Positions 23,830 through 33,502 of a stretch of 64,000 nucleotides of DNA are shown here, piece after piece; the stretch's first letter is position 1; each line of letters starts with the position of its first letter. Under the pieces are notes generated by a model. It was not told where the DNA came from. It searched no databases and saw only the letters and a list, made by a program, of their open reading frames with translations. The translations under genes and the position numbers were made by a program. Source of the stretch: Kineosporia mesophila (GTDB lineage Bacteria > Actinomycetota > Actinomycetes > Actinomycetales > Kineosporiaceae); contig NZ_JAJOMA010000001.1 in NCBI RefSeq assembly GCF_021129235.1, positions 558,001 through 622,000 of the forward strand. The letters run 5' to 3'.

Positions 23830-25188
23830 GTGACGACGCTGGCGACGTATTCCTTCCTGAGCCCTTCCGTGCTCACCGGGCCCGGCGGCCTGCGGCTGCA
23901 GACGAGCGGTGGGCCCGAGCTGAACCCGCGGTTCTTCAGCGGTGACGTGACCCTGCCGGCGGCGGCCGCATCCGGTCTGCTGGTCATCTCGGCCGTGGCG
24001 GCAGCCGACTTCCGGCGCCAGCAGACCCGGCTGGGCCTGCTCGACCCGGTGGTGACGGCGGGGGAGAGCAAGCTGCGGTTCGAGGCGTTCTCGGGCTGTA
24101 CCGGCGTGCACGCCCGGCTCGACCTGCTGCCCGGGGCACTCGACGGCAACGGTTTTCTGCGGCACGGCACCACGAACATCGACATCAACCCGCCGCTGCG
24201 CAAGGCTCTCACCCGGGTCCGCGAGGGTCGGCTGCATCTCGACGTCGGCCCGGACGACGTCGCCGTCACCACGGCCACCGAGCGGGTGGTCGAGCGCAAG
24301 GTCCCGCTGTCCAGCGCCTGGCTCCGGGGCTTCACCGAGACCCAGGTCATCACCGCGGGTTTCGACGTTCGGGCGGAGACCGACCGGGCCACGGCCACCG
24401 GGTTCCTCGCCCGGCTGCCGAAAGGCGGCGGTCAGGAGCAGCTCTGGGTGGTTCCCGCCGGGCGCGGGCTACGGCTCACGGCGCGGGCGGGCGCCGGTGC
24501 GGTCGGTCTGGGCGGTGCCCATCGGCTGCAGCTGCTCACGCCGTTCCTACGGTACGCCAAGACGTTACGGGTCTACGGGCCGGCGGCCGGTTCCTCCGCC
24601 GTCGGCACCTGGGAGCTCTCCGCGCCGGGCCTGCGCCTTTCGCTGACCCTGTCGCCGCAGGCCAATCGTGGCTTCTCCGGGGAGGGAGCAGCACTGACCC
24701 AGCTCGCCGGTTCCGACGGCGAGGCCGACGCCGACCTGGTCAGCACCCTCCTGGCCTGGGACACGAGCATCGACGTGACCGACCTGGCCGCGTCGTCCGG
24801 GTTGTCTCCCGACCGGGTGCGTGCCGCGCTCACGGTGCTCGCCACCGCCGGTCGTGTCGGTTACGACGTGGCCGAGGCCGGGTACTTCCACCGTTCGCTG
24901 CCGCAGGGGCCGGGTGTCGAGCAGCTCAACCCCCGTCTGCGCCGGGCCCGGCGATTGGTGGCCGAGGGGGCGGTCACCCGGGTCGAGCAGGGCACCCAGG
25001 TGGTCGGGTCATCGGGTCGCACCTACCTGGTGCGCGAGGTCAGCGGCGCGATGACCTGCGGCTGTACCTGGTGGGAAGATCACCACGGTGATCGTGGCCC
25101 GTGTGCTCACGTGCTGGCGGCCGGGCTCCTGGACGGGCAGCGAGAGGCGCCGTCCGCAGCGGCATCCCGTGAGGGCGTGGCCCGATGA
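23830..25188 (+). CDS. SWIM zinc-finger protein
   Basis: A 452-residue cytoplasmic protein. Most of it is an uncharacterised alpha/beta region with a winged-helix-like segment at about 300-360 (ASSGLSPDRVRAALTVLA). Near the C-terminus lies the SWIM zinc site CGC-n12-CAH (C410, C412, C425, H427), a fold linked to DNA or protein binding. The start is GTG 23830. Its stop overlaps the ATG of the next gene (ATGA), so it is coupled to the DUF6493-like proteins. The same pair of families is adjacent in other actinobacteria as far as I recall. Activity is unknown; the LexA box points to a role after DNA damage. Confidence 0.88.
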   Translation: MTTLATYSFLSPSVLTGPGGLRLQTSGGPELNPRFFSGDVTLPAAAASGLLVISAVAAADFRRQQTRLGLLDPVVTAGESKLRFEAFSGCTGVHARLDLLPGALDGNGFLRHGTTNIDINPPLRKALTRVREGRLHLDVGPDDVAVTTATERVVERKVPLSSAWLRGFTETQVITAGFDVRAETDRATATGFLARLPKGGGQEQLWVVPAGRGLRLTARAGAGAVGLGGAHRLQLLTPFLRYAKTLRVYGPAAGSSAVGTWELSAPGLRLSLTLSPQANRGFSGEGAALTQLAGSDGEADADLVSTLLAWDTSIDVTDLAASSGLSPDRVRAALTVLATAGRVGYDVAEAGYFHRSLPQGPGVEQLNPRLRRARRLVAEGAVTRVEQGTQVVGSSGRTYLVREVSGAMTCGCTWWEDHHGDRGPCAHVLAAGLLDGQREAPSAAASREGVAR

Positions 25189-27938
25189 CCGGCGACTGGG
25201 AGGCTCTGCGGGAGTATCTGAACGAGCGCCGGGTGGAGCAGATCGGGCTGTTCGTCACCGGGCTGGACGAGAAGCAGCGGGCCGATCTGGCGAAACAGCT
25301 CACCACGTACGTGCGCTCGGAGATGCCCGAGCCGAGGTGGTCGGACGACCCGGGCGCGTCCTCGTTGCCGTCGGTCGCGGTGGCGGCGGTCGGGCTGCTG
25401 CCGTCATCGGCGGCTGCCGCCACCCTGCTGTGTCGTGCGACGCTGCGCATGCACTGGCGCTTCCTGCCGGTGCCCCGGATGACGGCCGTGGCCGGGACCA
25501 GAGGGGTCGACTGGCTGCCCGACCTCGCCACCCGGATGGCCGCGAAGATGCCGAGAGATTCGGACGAGCAGGGCTGGCGCGGGGTGGCCGACCTGATCGT
25601 GGCGACCGGAGCCGCGGTGCCGGAGCACGAGGCTTTCGTCAACGGCTGGGCCGGATGGCTCCGTGACCCGGTCTGGACCCGTGGCTGGCCGGAGGTCGAG
25701 GGTGAACGGATCACCCAGATGGCCGGTCGTCTGCTCGACGGCCCCTTCCTGTCCGTGCTCCTGCCCCGGATCTTCGAGATCAACGGCCTGGGTCTGGTTC
25801 TGGGCACGTCCGAAGCCGCCGTGGCGCCGTCGCTAGTGGCCCTGACCAAGGCTGAGCGCATCGATCGGGCCCAGCTTCTCGACGGCTGCCTGATGCGACT
25901 GCGTCAGCCCGACCGACCGGGCGCCCTGCGGTTCTTCACCGGCCTGCACGACCTGCTGGAGCCTACGCCCGACGAACTTGCCGACCGGGTAGAGGATTAC
26001 GGTGATCTGGCGGCGTCCTCGCCCTCGCCGGTCTCCTCGTTCGCCCTGCGGCACCTGCGCACGCTGCTCGATCAGGGCCGGCTCGACGTGGACGTGCTGC
26101 TGGGGGTGGCTCCGGCCGTCCTGGAGCGACCCGAGAAGGGGCACGTGCGCAGCATGCTGACGCTGCTCGACAAGGCCGCACGCCGGCACCCGGACCGCAC
26201 CGGCGAGATCGTCACGCTGCTGGCGGCGGGCTTCGCCTCACCCGTCTACGACGTGGCGGAGAAAGCCCTGGGCCTCGTACTGGGCCGGGTCGGGAAGCTG
26301 GGGCCGGAGGTACTCCAGCGGCTCGGCGGTCAGGCCGTTGGCCTGCCCACCGACCTCCGGCGCCGGGCTCTGGAAGGTGGTCTGCCCGGGGCGGGTGAAC
26401 CCCCGGCCCCTCCGGAGCCGTCCCCGGTTCCCGTGGCCGGGTACGAACCCTGGCCGGCGCCGATCACCGGTCTGGCCGAGTTCGAGGCCGCGGTCGACGG
26501 TCGCCTCGGGCTGACCGGCTGGATGGGGCGCGAGCAGGTCATGGCCGCCCTGGTGACCGTCAGCATCGATCACTTCGATGCGGTGCGGGATCTGCAGCAG
26601 CGGCTCTGGGCCCTGGCCAACGGGGTGCACGGGTACGGGGGCAAGAACGGGTACTGGTCGATCGACTGGGAGCCCGGCCAGGCGGGCTTCCTGCGGGACG
26701 CGCAGTGGCCGTACGATCCGCTGCTGCTCACCCACTCCGAACGTCCCCACCGCGTCGAGAAATTCGTGACGGCACGCGATGCCTTGCTGCACGGCGAGCG
26801 CATCCCGCACGTGAACACCTGGTCGCACTACCCGCACATGGTGGTGGTGCTGCGGATGGCGGAGATCGGTCTGGGGCTCGGCGGGCAGCTGCCCGACTTC
26901 GAGGGCCCGACGCCACGTCTGCTGATGGCGACACCGACCGACCTCTCCGGCCGGGTGTCCGCCGAGGTGCTGCTGGAGCGCTTGCGGCAGGCCGAGCGGG
27001 AGGGCTGGCAGCCCTGGCCCCTCGACCTGGAGCAGGCCCTGCTGCGGTTGCCCCGGAGGGTTTCCCCGGACCTGAACCAGGCGGCGGCGGAACTGACCTC
27101 ACCGGCCGGGCGGCGTTTCGCCGACTGGCTCGGGGCCGGGGCGGCACCGCTTCCGGTGCTGCGCGTGCGCGGCGGGCTGCGAGCCCGGGAAGGTACCTAC
27201 CGGGCGGAGGAGAGGCGGCCCGGCGGTGTCCGTGTCGTCGTCGCGGAACTGGAGAGCAAACCGCGGTCCGGACTGCACGGGTCGCTCTTCCATATCGACC
27301 GGAACCAGCATCCGGGCATGGAGACCGGGTACGGATCGCTGCCCCCCTTCGACGTCTTCCCCGATCACCGCGAGGTCATCTCGGCCTGGGCCCTGACCTC
27401 GATCGGCCAGGTCCGCGACGGTGACGCCGCCACCTGTCTGCCGTCGGGCGGCGACACCGGCGAACCGGCCGGCCACGCGACCGCTCTGCTGATCGCCTAC
27501 CACCTGGGCGCCGATCGGGCCGGGGGTCGCGCCGCCGGGGTGGATGCCGTGATCAGCCTGGCCGCGGCCGGCCGGCTTGACGGTTCCGTGCTCGGCGAAC
27601 ATCTCGGCGCTCTGATCGCGGACGGCCCGATCGTCGGTAGCCGGATCTACCCGGAACTGGCCGAGGCGGCGGGAGCCGGTGCCGGGGAAGTGGTCTGGCA
27701 GGTGATCGCGGCGATGCTGCCGTACGTGCTCGATGGCCGGCCGACGGGTCTGCCCGACCTGCTGACACTGGCCGCCGACCTGGCCGGCCGGTTCTGCGAC
27801 GGTCAGGCAATTCCCGGTCTCGCCGTCCTGGCCGGCCGAAAGGGTTCGGGGAAGGCCGTGGTTCAGGCCCGGCGACTGGAAGAAGCGATCCGGGGCCGGG
27901 TGCCGGCCGGCGATCTCGTGGGAGGGGTCCCGAAGTGA
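25185..27938 (+). CDS. DUF6493-like large protein, copy 1
   Basis: A 917-residue protein with no signal peptide or membrane segment. The N-terminal part (1-160) has WEALREYLNERRVEQI and WRGVADLIVATG. A helical-repeat-like middle (about 200-400; LRFFTGLHDLLEPTPDELA, then RHLRTLLDQGRLDVDVLLG) may be an alpha-solenoid, and the C-terminal region (about 430-910) carries WPLDLEQALLRLPR and FPDHREVISAWAL. It is closely similar end to end to the next gene, so the two arose by tandem duplication. It is coupled to its neighbours by ATGA and GTGA overlaps. Enzymatic motifs are not visible. I assign DUF6493 from memory of the SWIM association; a scaffold or DNA-repair accessory role is only a guess. Confidence 0.8.
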   Translation: MTGDWEALREYLNERRVEQIGLFVTGLDEKQRADLAKQLTTYVRSEMPEPRWSDDPGASSLPSVAVAAVGLLPSSAAAATLLCRATLRMHWRFLPVPRMTAVAGTRGVDWLPDLATRMAAKMPRDSDEQGWRGVADLIVATGAAVPEHEAFVNGWAGWLRDPVWTRGWPEVEGERITQMAGRLLDGPFLSVLLPRIFEINGLGLVLGTSEAAVAPSLVALTKAERIDRAQLLDGCLMRLRQPDRPGALRFFTGLHDLLEPTPDELADRVEDYGDLAASSPSPVSSFALRHLRTLLDQGRLDVDVLLGVAPAVLERPEKGHVRSMLTLLDKAARRHPDRTGEIVTLLAAGFASPVYDVAEKALGLVLGRVGKLGPEVLQRLGGQAVGLPTDLRRRALEGGLPGAGEPPAPPEPSPVPVAGYEPWPAPITGLAEFEAAVDGRLGLTGWMGREQVMAALVTVSIDHFDAVRDLQQRLWALANGVHGYGGKNGYWSIDWEPGQAGFLRDAQWPYDPLLLTHSERPHRVEKFVTARDALLHGERIPHVNTWSHYPHMVVVLRMAEIGLGLGGQLPDFEGPTPRLLMATPTDLSGRVSAEVLLERLRQAEREGWQPWPLDLEQALLRLPRRVSPDLNQAAAELTSPAGRRFADWLGAGAAPLPVLRVRGGLRAREGTYRAEERRPGGVRVVVAELESKPRSGLHGSLFHIDRNQHPGMETGYGSLPPFDVFPDHREVISAWALTSIGQVRDGDAATCLPSGGDTGEPAGHATALLIAYHLGADRAGGRAAGVDAVISLAAAGRLDGSVLGEHLGALIADGPIVGSRIYPELAEAAGAGAGEVVWQVIAAMLPYVLDGRPTGLPDLLTLAADLAGRFCDGQAIPGLAVLAGRKGSGKAVVQARRLEEAIRGRVPAGDLVGGVPK

Positions 27939-30900
27939 GGTCTGTGGGCGTGGAGACCGTGAGCTGGGAGACCCTGCGCGGGTATCTGGCGGGGCACCGG
28001 GTGGAACAGGTCGAGCAGTACGTGGCCGACCTTGAAGACGCCGAGCGAGGGCCGCTGGCCCGGCAGCTCAACGATTACGCCCGTTCCGAGATCGGGGCCC
28101 AGAGCTGGGCGAACGAAGCCGGTAGCTCGCCGTTGCCCGCGGTCGCGGTCGCGGCGGTGGGACTGATGCCGTCCGCCGCGGCGGCGGCCACCCTGCTGTG
28201 CCGGACGGGGTTACGCGCAGACTGGCGCTTTCTCCCGGTCGATGCGATGCACCGGACCGTGCAGCGGCGCGGCATCTCCTGGCTCGGAGCCCTGGCCTCC
28301 CGGATGGCCGTGAAGCTGTCCCGTAATCCGTGGGACGGGAGCTGGAGACCGATCGCCGACCTGATCGTCGTCACCGGGGAGCCGATTCCGGATCATGACG
28401 CCTTCGTCAACGGCTGGCTCGCCTGGCTGTGGACAGCCCCGGAAGGGCAACGCCGCTGGCCGGAGGCCGAGGCCGAGCGGGTCGAGATCATGAGAGGCCG
28501 GTTGCAACCGGGCCCGTTCCTGAAAGTGCTGCTGCCCCGCACGTTCGAGGTGAGCGGCGCCGGCGGGCTGATGAGCGCGATAGACCCGACGACGCTCGCC
28601 GTATCGCTGGTGGCGTTGACGAGTGCGGCGTCGGGGGGTGCGCAGCCGGTGAGCGCGGAGCTGACGAGTGCGGGCCCGGTGAGCAGGGGCCCGGCCGGCG
28701 CGGACTCGGCGAGCGGAGTCCTGGCGAGCGGAGGCCGGGCCAGTGGAGTCCTGGCGGTGAGCGGAGTCCTGGCGAGCGGAGGCCGGGCCAGTGGAGTCCT
28801 GGCGGTGAGCGCGGGCCTGGCGAGGGGGATGCCGGGCGGCGGGGAACTGGTGAAAGGTGAGCCGGCCGGCGGGGAACAGGCCGGTGCAGAGCCGGCGAGT
28901 ACGGAGCCGGTCGATCGAGCCGCTCTGATTGACGGCTGCCTGACCCGGCTGCGGCAGCCGGACCGGCCGGCCGCGTTGCGGTTCTTCACCCGGCTGCACG
29001 AACTGCTCGGGCCGACGCCGGAGGAACTGGCCGAGCGGGCCCCCGAGTACGCGGACCTGGCCGCGGTCGCGCCGTCACCGGTCGCGGGGATCGCCGTGAA
29101 GTGCCTGCGCACGCTGCTCGACGCGGGGCTCCTCGATCTCGATGTGCTGCTGCTCGCGGCGCCGACCGTGCTGGAGCGGCCGGAGAAGGTGCTGGCGCGG
29201 GGCATGATCGCGGTACTCGACCGAGCCCTTCGCCGGTACCCGGATCGCACGGGCGACATCGTGGGCGTGCTCGTCCAGGCATTCTCTGCGCCGGTCCACG
29301 ACGTCGCTGACCGGGCTCTGACCCTGGTGCTCGCCCGGGCGAGCACGTTCGAGCCCGGCCTGCTCGACCTGGTGACCCGGTCGTCCACCGCTCTCCCGCT
29401 CGATCTGGAGGAGAGGGCGCGGGCCGGGCTACCGGCCCCGGACATGAACCAGGCCACGAACCCGGCCATGGGTTTGCCCGCGGACCCGTCCACGGGTTTG
29501 GCTGTTGACGCCGATCTGGTCGCCGGTTCCGCCACCGGTGCCGGCTTGGCCACCGGTGCCGGCTTGGCCACGGTTGCCGGTCCGGCCGCAGGACCGGTCT
29601 CGGAGAGCCACCCGGCGGGCGAGGCCCAGCCCTGGCCCGGGTCGATCACCGACCTGGCCGGGCTGAAATCTGCTCTCGACGGGCAACTGGGACTGAGCGG
29701 GTGGACCGGTCTCGAGCAGGTGATGGCTGGTCTCGTCACGGTGGGGGCGCAGGATCGCCAGGCGGTGGACGCTCTGCTGAGTGCCGGCGACTGGCGCTGG
29801 CCGGTGCCGGCCAGGGAGTTCTGCCAGACCCGGTTCCTGATCGAGTGTGCCTGGCCCCATAACCCGCTCCGGATCGGCCATGCCGGCCGGAGCGACCGGC
29901 GCGAGATGTTCGTGCAGGCCCGCGACGCTCTGCTGAAGGGCGAGCCGACACCGTTCCTGCAGACTTGGTCGCAGTTCCCGCACATGCTGGTGGTTCTGCG
30001 GATGGCCGAGGTTGGGTTCGGATTGAGCGGGGAACTGCCGGGGCATGAAGGTCCCGCTCCGCGGGAGCTGATGGCCACGCCCACCGACGTCACGGGTCGC
30101 ATTGCTCCCGAGGTCCTGCTCCAGCGATTGCAGCGGGCGGAGGAGGAGGGCCGGCAGCCCTGGCCGCTCGATCTCGAGCAGGCTCTTCTGCGCCTGCCCC
30201 GACAGATCGATCCTGAGCTGACGGCCGGAACGACACTGACATCGTCGGCTGGACGCCGGTTCGTCGCGGTGGTGGAGACGGGTGGCCTGGTCACACCCGG
30301 ATCGATCGTGCGGGGCAGCCTGCCTCCGGCGGAGGGCTCTTACCGGGCGGACGAGGGACGACCCGGGGGACTGCGCTCGGTCGACCTGCACCTGCCCGGG
30401 GCGCCGGTGTCCGGACTGCACGAGGCTCTTTTCGGCCTGAGGGGCGATCGGCCCCCGGGAACCCAGAACTTCAACGGCGCGATGCCTCCGGTGAATGTGC
30501 TCCCGGACCATCGCGAGGTGATCTCGGCCTGGGCGCTGACCGAGATCAGCACGGTGCGCAACGGCGGAGCCACGGAAGCGCTCCTGGCTCCGGTGTCCCG
30601 CGTCCCCGGAGGGCGACCGGTTCCGGTGAGGGCCGGCCCGGCAGGGTCAGACCGATCAAGAACTAGTCAGGTGTCGACAGACCGATCAGAAACCAGTCAG
30701 GTGGGGACAGGCCGAGCAGAGGCCGGCCAGGCGAGCAGTGACCAGGCGGTAGGGGACCGGGCAGAGATTGACCGGGCAGAGATTGACCGGGCAGAGATCG
30801 ACCGGGGAGGAATCGGCCGAGTAGAGAGCAGCCAACCCGGTGCCGACCGGTCCGGAGCCGACGACGTCGGGCCCGATGGCGCCGGTGCCGACCGGCCCCG

Positions 30901-31435
30901 CACCGTCCGGGGTGTGGCCGAACGACCAGGAGTCGCCACCGGTCTGCTGATCGCCTATCACCTGGAGTCCGACGCCCCGGCGGCGCGGGCAGCGGGGGTG
31001 GACGCGATTCTGCAGTTGTCCGCGGCGGGGTGTCTGAATCCGGGGGCGCTCGGTGAGCAGTTGGGTGCCCTGATCGCCGACGGCGAGCAGATCGGGCGGC
31101 AGGTCTACGAGCGGGCGTTCCTGGGGCGGCGGGTCTATCCGGAACTGGCGGAGGCGGCCCGGGCGGGGGCCCGGGCCGAGGTCTGGGAGGTGGTCGCGGC
31201 GATGTTGCCGTACGTGCTGAACGGGAAGCCGGCCGGGCTGCCCGATCTTCTGGCCCTGGCCACGGGCCTGGCCACCCAGTTCTCGGACGGCTCGGAGATT
31301 CCCGGGCTGGCCGCGACGGCGGACCGGAAGGGCTCGTCCGCGACGGTGGTTCAGGCCCGGCGCTTGCGGCAGGCGATCGCGTCGCGCCCGGCCGCGGGGG
31401 CCGCCGCGTCGTCCAGAGTCCTTGGTCCCGCCTAA
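27935..31435 (+). CDS. DUF6493-like large protein, copy 2, with low-complexity insertions
   Basis: A 1166-residue paralogue of the upstream gene, colinear with it but longer by about 250 residues. Most of the extra length lies in three low-complexity inserts: about residues 230-325 (SGVLASGGRA type repeats), 505-555 (GLATGA repeats) and 890-990 (DRAEI repeats). Each falls at a boundary where the paralogue has only a short linker. Conserved blocks include LRFFTRLHELLGPTPEELAE and VLPDHREVISAWAL. The start GTG 27935 overlaps the upstream stop and has GGGAGGGG seven bases before. The stop TAA is part of a TAAACT -10 for the next gene. Function unknown. Confidence 0.8.
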   Translation: MRSVGVETVSWETLRGYLAGHRVEQVEQYVADLEDAERGPLARQLNDYARSEIGAQSWANEAGSSPLPAVAVAAVGLMPSAAAAATLLCRTGLRADWRFLPVDAMHRTVQRRGISWLGALASRMAVKLSRNPWDGSWRPIADLIVVTGEPIPDHDAFVNGWLAWLWTAPEGQRRWPEAEAERVEIMRGRLQPGPFLKVLLPRTFEVSGAGGLMSAIDPTTLAVSLVALTSAASGGAQPVSAELTSAGPVSRGPAGADSASGVLASGGRASGVLAVSGVLASGGRASGVLAVSAGLARGMPGGGELVKGEPAGGEQAGAEPASTEPVDRAALIDGCLTRLRQPDRPAALRFFTRLHELLGPTPEELAERAPEYADLAAVAPSPVAGIAVKCLRTLLDAGLLDLDVLLLAAPTVLERPEKVLARGMIAVLDRALRRYPDRTGDIVGVLVQAFSAPVHDVADRALTLVLARASTFEPGLLDLVTRSSTALPLDLEERARAGLPAPDMNQATNPAMGLPADPSTGLAVDADLVAGSATGAGLATGAGLATVAGPAAGPVSESHPAGEAQPWPGSITDLAGLKSALDGQLGLSGWTGLEQVMAGLVTVGAQDRQAVDALLSAGDWRWPVPAREFCQTRFLIECAWPHNPLRIGHAGRSDRREMFVQARDALLKGEPTPFLQTWSQFPHMLVVLRMAEVGFGLSGELPGHEGPAPRELMATPTDVTGRIAPEVLLQRLQRAEEEGRQPWPLDLEQALLRLPRQIDPELTAGTTLTSSAGRRFVAVVETGGLVTPGSIVRGSLPPAEGSYRADEGRPGGLRSVDLHLPGAPVSGLHEALFGLRGDRPPGTQNFNGAMPPVNVLPDHREVISAWALTEISTVRNGGATEALLAPVSRVPGGRPVPVRAGPAGSDRSRTSQVSTDRSETSQVGTGRAEAGQASSDQAVGDRAEIDRAEIDRAEIDRGGIGRVESSQPGADRSGADDVGPDGAGADRPRTVRGVAERPGVATGLLIAYHLESDAPAARAAGVDAILQLSAAGCLNPGALGEQLGALIADGEQIGRQVYERAFLGRRVYPELAEAARAGARAEVWEVVAAMLPYVLNGKPAGLPDLLALATGLATQFSDGSEIPGLAATADRKGSSATVVQARRLRQAIASRPAAGAAASSRVLGPA
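28711..28806 (+). repeat. Two exact 48-bp tandem repeats inside the DUF6493-like gene
   Basis: 28711-28758 and 28759-28806 are identical. Each unit itself contains near-copies of GGAGTCCTGGCG, so it is a higher-order minisatellite. The unit length is a multiple of three, so copy changes would keep the frame. Confidence 0.95.
29533..29586 (+). repeat. 18-bp tandem repeat inside the DUF6493-like gene
   Basis: GCCACCGGTGCCGGCTTG occurs twice exactly and a third time imperfectly, encoding GLATGAGLATGAGLATVAG. In-frame unit length. Confidence 0.85.
30759..30803 (+). repeat. 15-bp tandem repeat inside the DUF6493-like gene
   Basis: GGGCAGAGATTGACC occurs three times (30759, 30774, 30789), the last with one change, encoding a DRAEI run. 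A longer imperfect repeat (RSRTSQV, RSETSQV) lies about 90 bases upstream. Confidence 0.9.
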
Positions 31436-31445
31436 ACTGGCCGGA
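31433..31445 (+). promoter_or_regulatory. -10 element giving a leaderless start for the radical SAM gene
   Basis: TAAACT (31433-31438) lies six bases before ATG 31445, the spacing of leaderless actinobacterial promoters, and there is no ribosome site. Its first three bases are also the stop codon of the upstream gene. Confidence 0.5.
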
Positions 31446-33502
31446 TGCGTACGGACACCAGCGCAGTGGAGTCGGTCTTCGACCGGCTCGAATCTCTGCT
31501 GCCCTTCGTCTCCAAGCCCATCCAGTACGTGGGCGGCGAGCTCAACTCCACGATCAAGGAGTGGGACTTCGCCGGCCCGTCGACGGTGCGCTGGGCACTC
31601 ATGTATCCGGACGCGTACGAGGTCGGGCTGCCCAACCAGGGCACGATGATCCTCTACGAAGTCCTGAACGAGCGCTCCGACGCCCTGGCCGAGCGCACCT
31701 ACGCGGTGTGGCCCGACCTGGAGAAGCTGATGCGCGAGCACCAGGTGCCCCAGTTCACGGTCGACGCGCACCGCCCGGTCGGCGAGTTCGACGTGCTCGG
31801 CCTGTCGTTCTCCACCGAGCTCGGATACACCAACATGCTCACGGCGCTCGACCTGGCCGGGATCCCGCTGAGCGCCGCCGAGCGCACGATCGACCACCCG
31901 ATCGTTCTGGCCGGCGGCCACGCGGCGTTCAATCCCGAGCCGATCGCCGACTTCATCGATGCCGCCGTCCTCGGTGACGGTGAGCAGGCCGTCGGGATCA
32001 TCACCGACGTCATCCGGGAGTGGAAGCAGGAAGGCTGCCCGGGCGGCCGCGAAGAGGTGCTGTTCCGCCTCTCCGGCACCGGTGGCGTCTACGTGCCCTC
32101 CCTCTACGACGTCGACTACCTGCCCGACGGCCGCATCCAGCGGGTCGTGCCGAACCGCGACGGCGTGCCGCGGCGGGTCAGCAAGCACACCGTCATGGAC
32201 CTCGACGAGTGGCCCTACCCGAAGAAGCCGCTGGTCCCCGTGGCCGAGAGTGTGCACGAGCGGATGAGCGTGGAGATCTTCCGCGGCTGCACCCGGGGCT
32301 GCCGGTTCTGCCAGGCCGGGATGATCACCCGCCCGGTGCGCGAGCGCACGATCGAGGGCATCGGCTCCATGGTCGACGCGGGCCTGAAGGCCACCGGTTT
32401 CGAGGAGGTGGGCCTGCTCAGCCTGAGCTCGGCCGACCACTCCGAGATCGCCGAGGTGACCAAGCAGCTGGCCGACCGCTACGAGGGCACCAACACCGGC
32501 CTGTCGCTGCCGAGCACCCGGGTCGACGCGTTCAACATCGACCTCGCCCAGGAGCTCTCCCGGGGTGGTCGCCGCTCCGGCCTGACCTTCGCCCCCGAGG
32601 GCGGCAGCGAGCGCATCCGCAAGGTGATCAACAAGATGGTCACCGAAGACGACCTGGTGCGCACGGTCGCCGCCGCCTACGGGGCGGGCTGGCGCCAGGT
32701 GAAGCTGTACTTCATGTGCGGTCTGCCCACCGAGACCGACGAAGACGTGCTGCAGATCGCCGAGCTGGCCAAGCGCGTGATCCAGACCGGCCGCGAGGTG
32801 TCCGGCACCAAGGACATCCGCTGCACCGTCAGCATCGGCGGCTTCGTGCCCAAGCCGCACACGCCGTTCCAGTGGGTCGGCCAGACCGCTCCCGAGGTCG
32901 TCGACGCCCGGCTGGCCAAGCTCCGCGACGCCATCCGCTCGGACAAGCGCTACGGCAAGGCCATCGGATTCCGCTACCACGACGGCAAGCCCGGCCAGGT
33001 CGAGGGACTGCTGTCCCGCGGCGACCGCCGGGTCGGTCAGGTCATCCGCGCGGTCTGGGAAGACGGCGGCCGCTTCGACGGCTGGAGCGAGCACTTCTCC
33101 TACGACCGCTGGATGGCCTGCGCCGACCAGGTCCTGGCCGACAGTGTGGTGGACGTGAACTGGTACACCACCCGGGAGCGCACGGAGGAGGAGGTCCTGC
33201 CCTGGGACCACCTCGAGTCCGGCCTGGACAAGGAATGGCTCTGGGAGGACTGGCAGGACTCGCTGTCCGAGGACGAGGTCGAGGACTGCCGCTGGACCCC
33301 GTGCTTCGACTGCGGCGTCTGCCCGCAGATGAACACCGAGATCCAGATCGGGCCGACCGGGCGCTCGCTGCTCCCGCTCGCCGTGGTGCCGGGTCAGGGG
33401 CCGGCCGGCATCCAGACCCACACGCACACCCACACGCCGATCACCGGGCCGACCGCCGCGCCGGCGGCCGGTCAGGTCGCCGCCGCCGGGCCGGTCGCCT
33501 GA
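31445..33502 (+). CDS. TIGR03960 family B12-binding radical SAM protein
   Basis: A 685-residue protein: a B12-binding-like N-terminal domain (about 30-230; YPDAYEVGLPNQG, LAGGHAAFNPEP) followed by a radical SAM core with the 4Fe-4S motif FRGCTRGCRFCQAG (C282, C286, C289). A C-terminal domain with CRWTPCFDCGVC may hold another metal site. The end is a linker with HTHTHTH. It is probably leaderless (TAAACT six bases upstream). In actinobacteria this gene regularly precedes the DUF2344 gene and the RNase E gene, as here, and overlaps the former by one base (TGATG). A role in RNA or ribosome modification is suspected for the pair but not shown. Confidence 0.92.
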   Translation: MRTDTSAVESVFDRLESLLPFVSKPIQYVGGELNSTIKEWDFAGPSTVRWALMYPDAYEVGLPNQGTMILYEVLNERSDALAERTYAVWPDLEKLMREHQVPQFTVDAHRPVGEFDVLGLSFSTELGYTNMLTALDLAGIPLSAAERTIDHPIVLAGGHAAFNPEPIADFIDAAVLGDGEQAVGIITDVIREWKQEGCPGGREEVLFRLSGTGGVYVPSLYDVDYLPDGRIQRVVPNRDGVPRRVSKHTVMDLDEWPYPKKPLVPVAESVHERMSVEIFRGCTRGCRFCQAGMITRPVRERTIEGIGSMVDAGLKATGFEEVGLLSLSSADHSEIAEVTKQLADRYEGTNTGLSLPSTRVDAFNIDLAQELSRGGRRSGLTFAPEGGSERIRKVINKMVTEDDLVRTVAAAYGAGWRQVKLYFMCGLPTETDEDVLQIAELAKRVIQTGREVSGTKDIRCTVSIGGFVPKPHTPFQWVGQTAPEVVDARLAKLRDAIRSDKRYGKAIGFRYHDGKPGQVEGLLSRGDRRVGQVIRAVWEDGGRFDGWSEHFSYDRWMACADQVLADSVVDVNWYTTRERTEEEVLPWDHLESGLDKEWLWEDWQDSLSEDEVEDCRWTPCFDCGVCPQMNTEIQIGPTGRSLLPLAVVPGQGPAGIQTHTHTHTPITGPTAAPAAGQVAAAGPVA

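Noticed and set aside
28711-28806. CRISPR-like array
   Set aside because: Only two directly adjoining identical units inside a coding region and no unique spacers; it is a minisatellite.
32020-33501. Upstream extension of the DUF2344 reading frame through the radical SAM gene
   Set aside because: The frame is open only because of high GC; the conserved protein begins at ATG 33502, overlapping the radical SAM stop.
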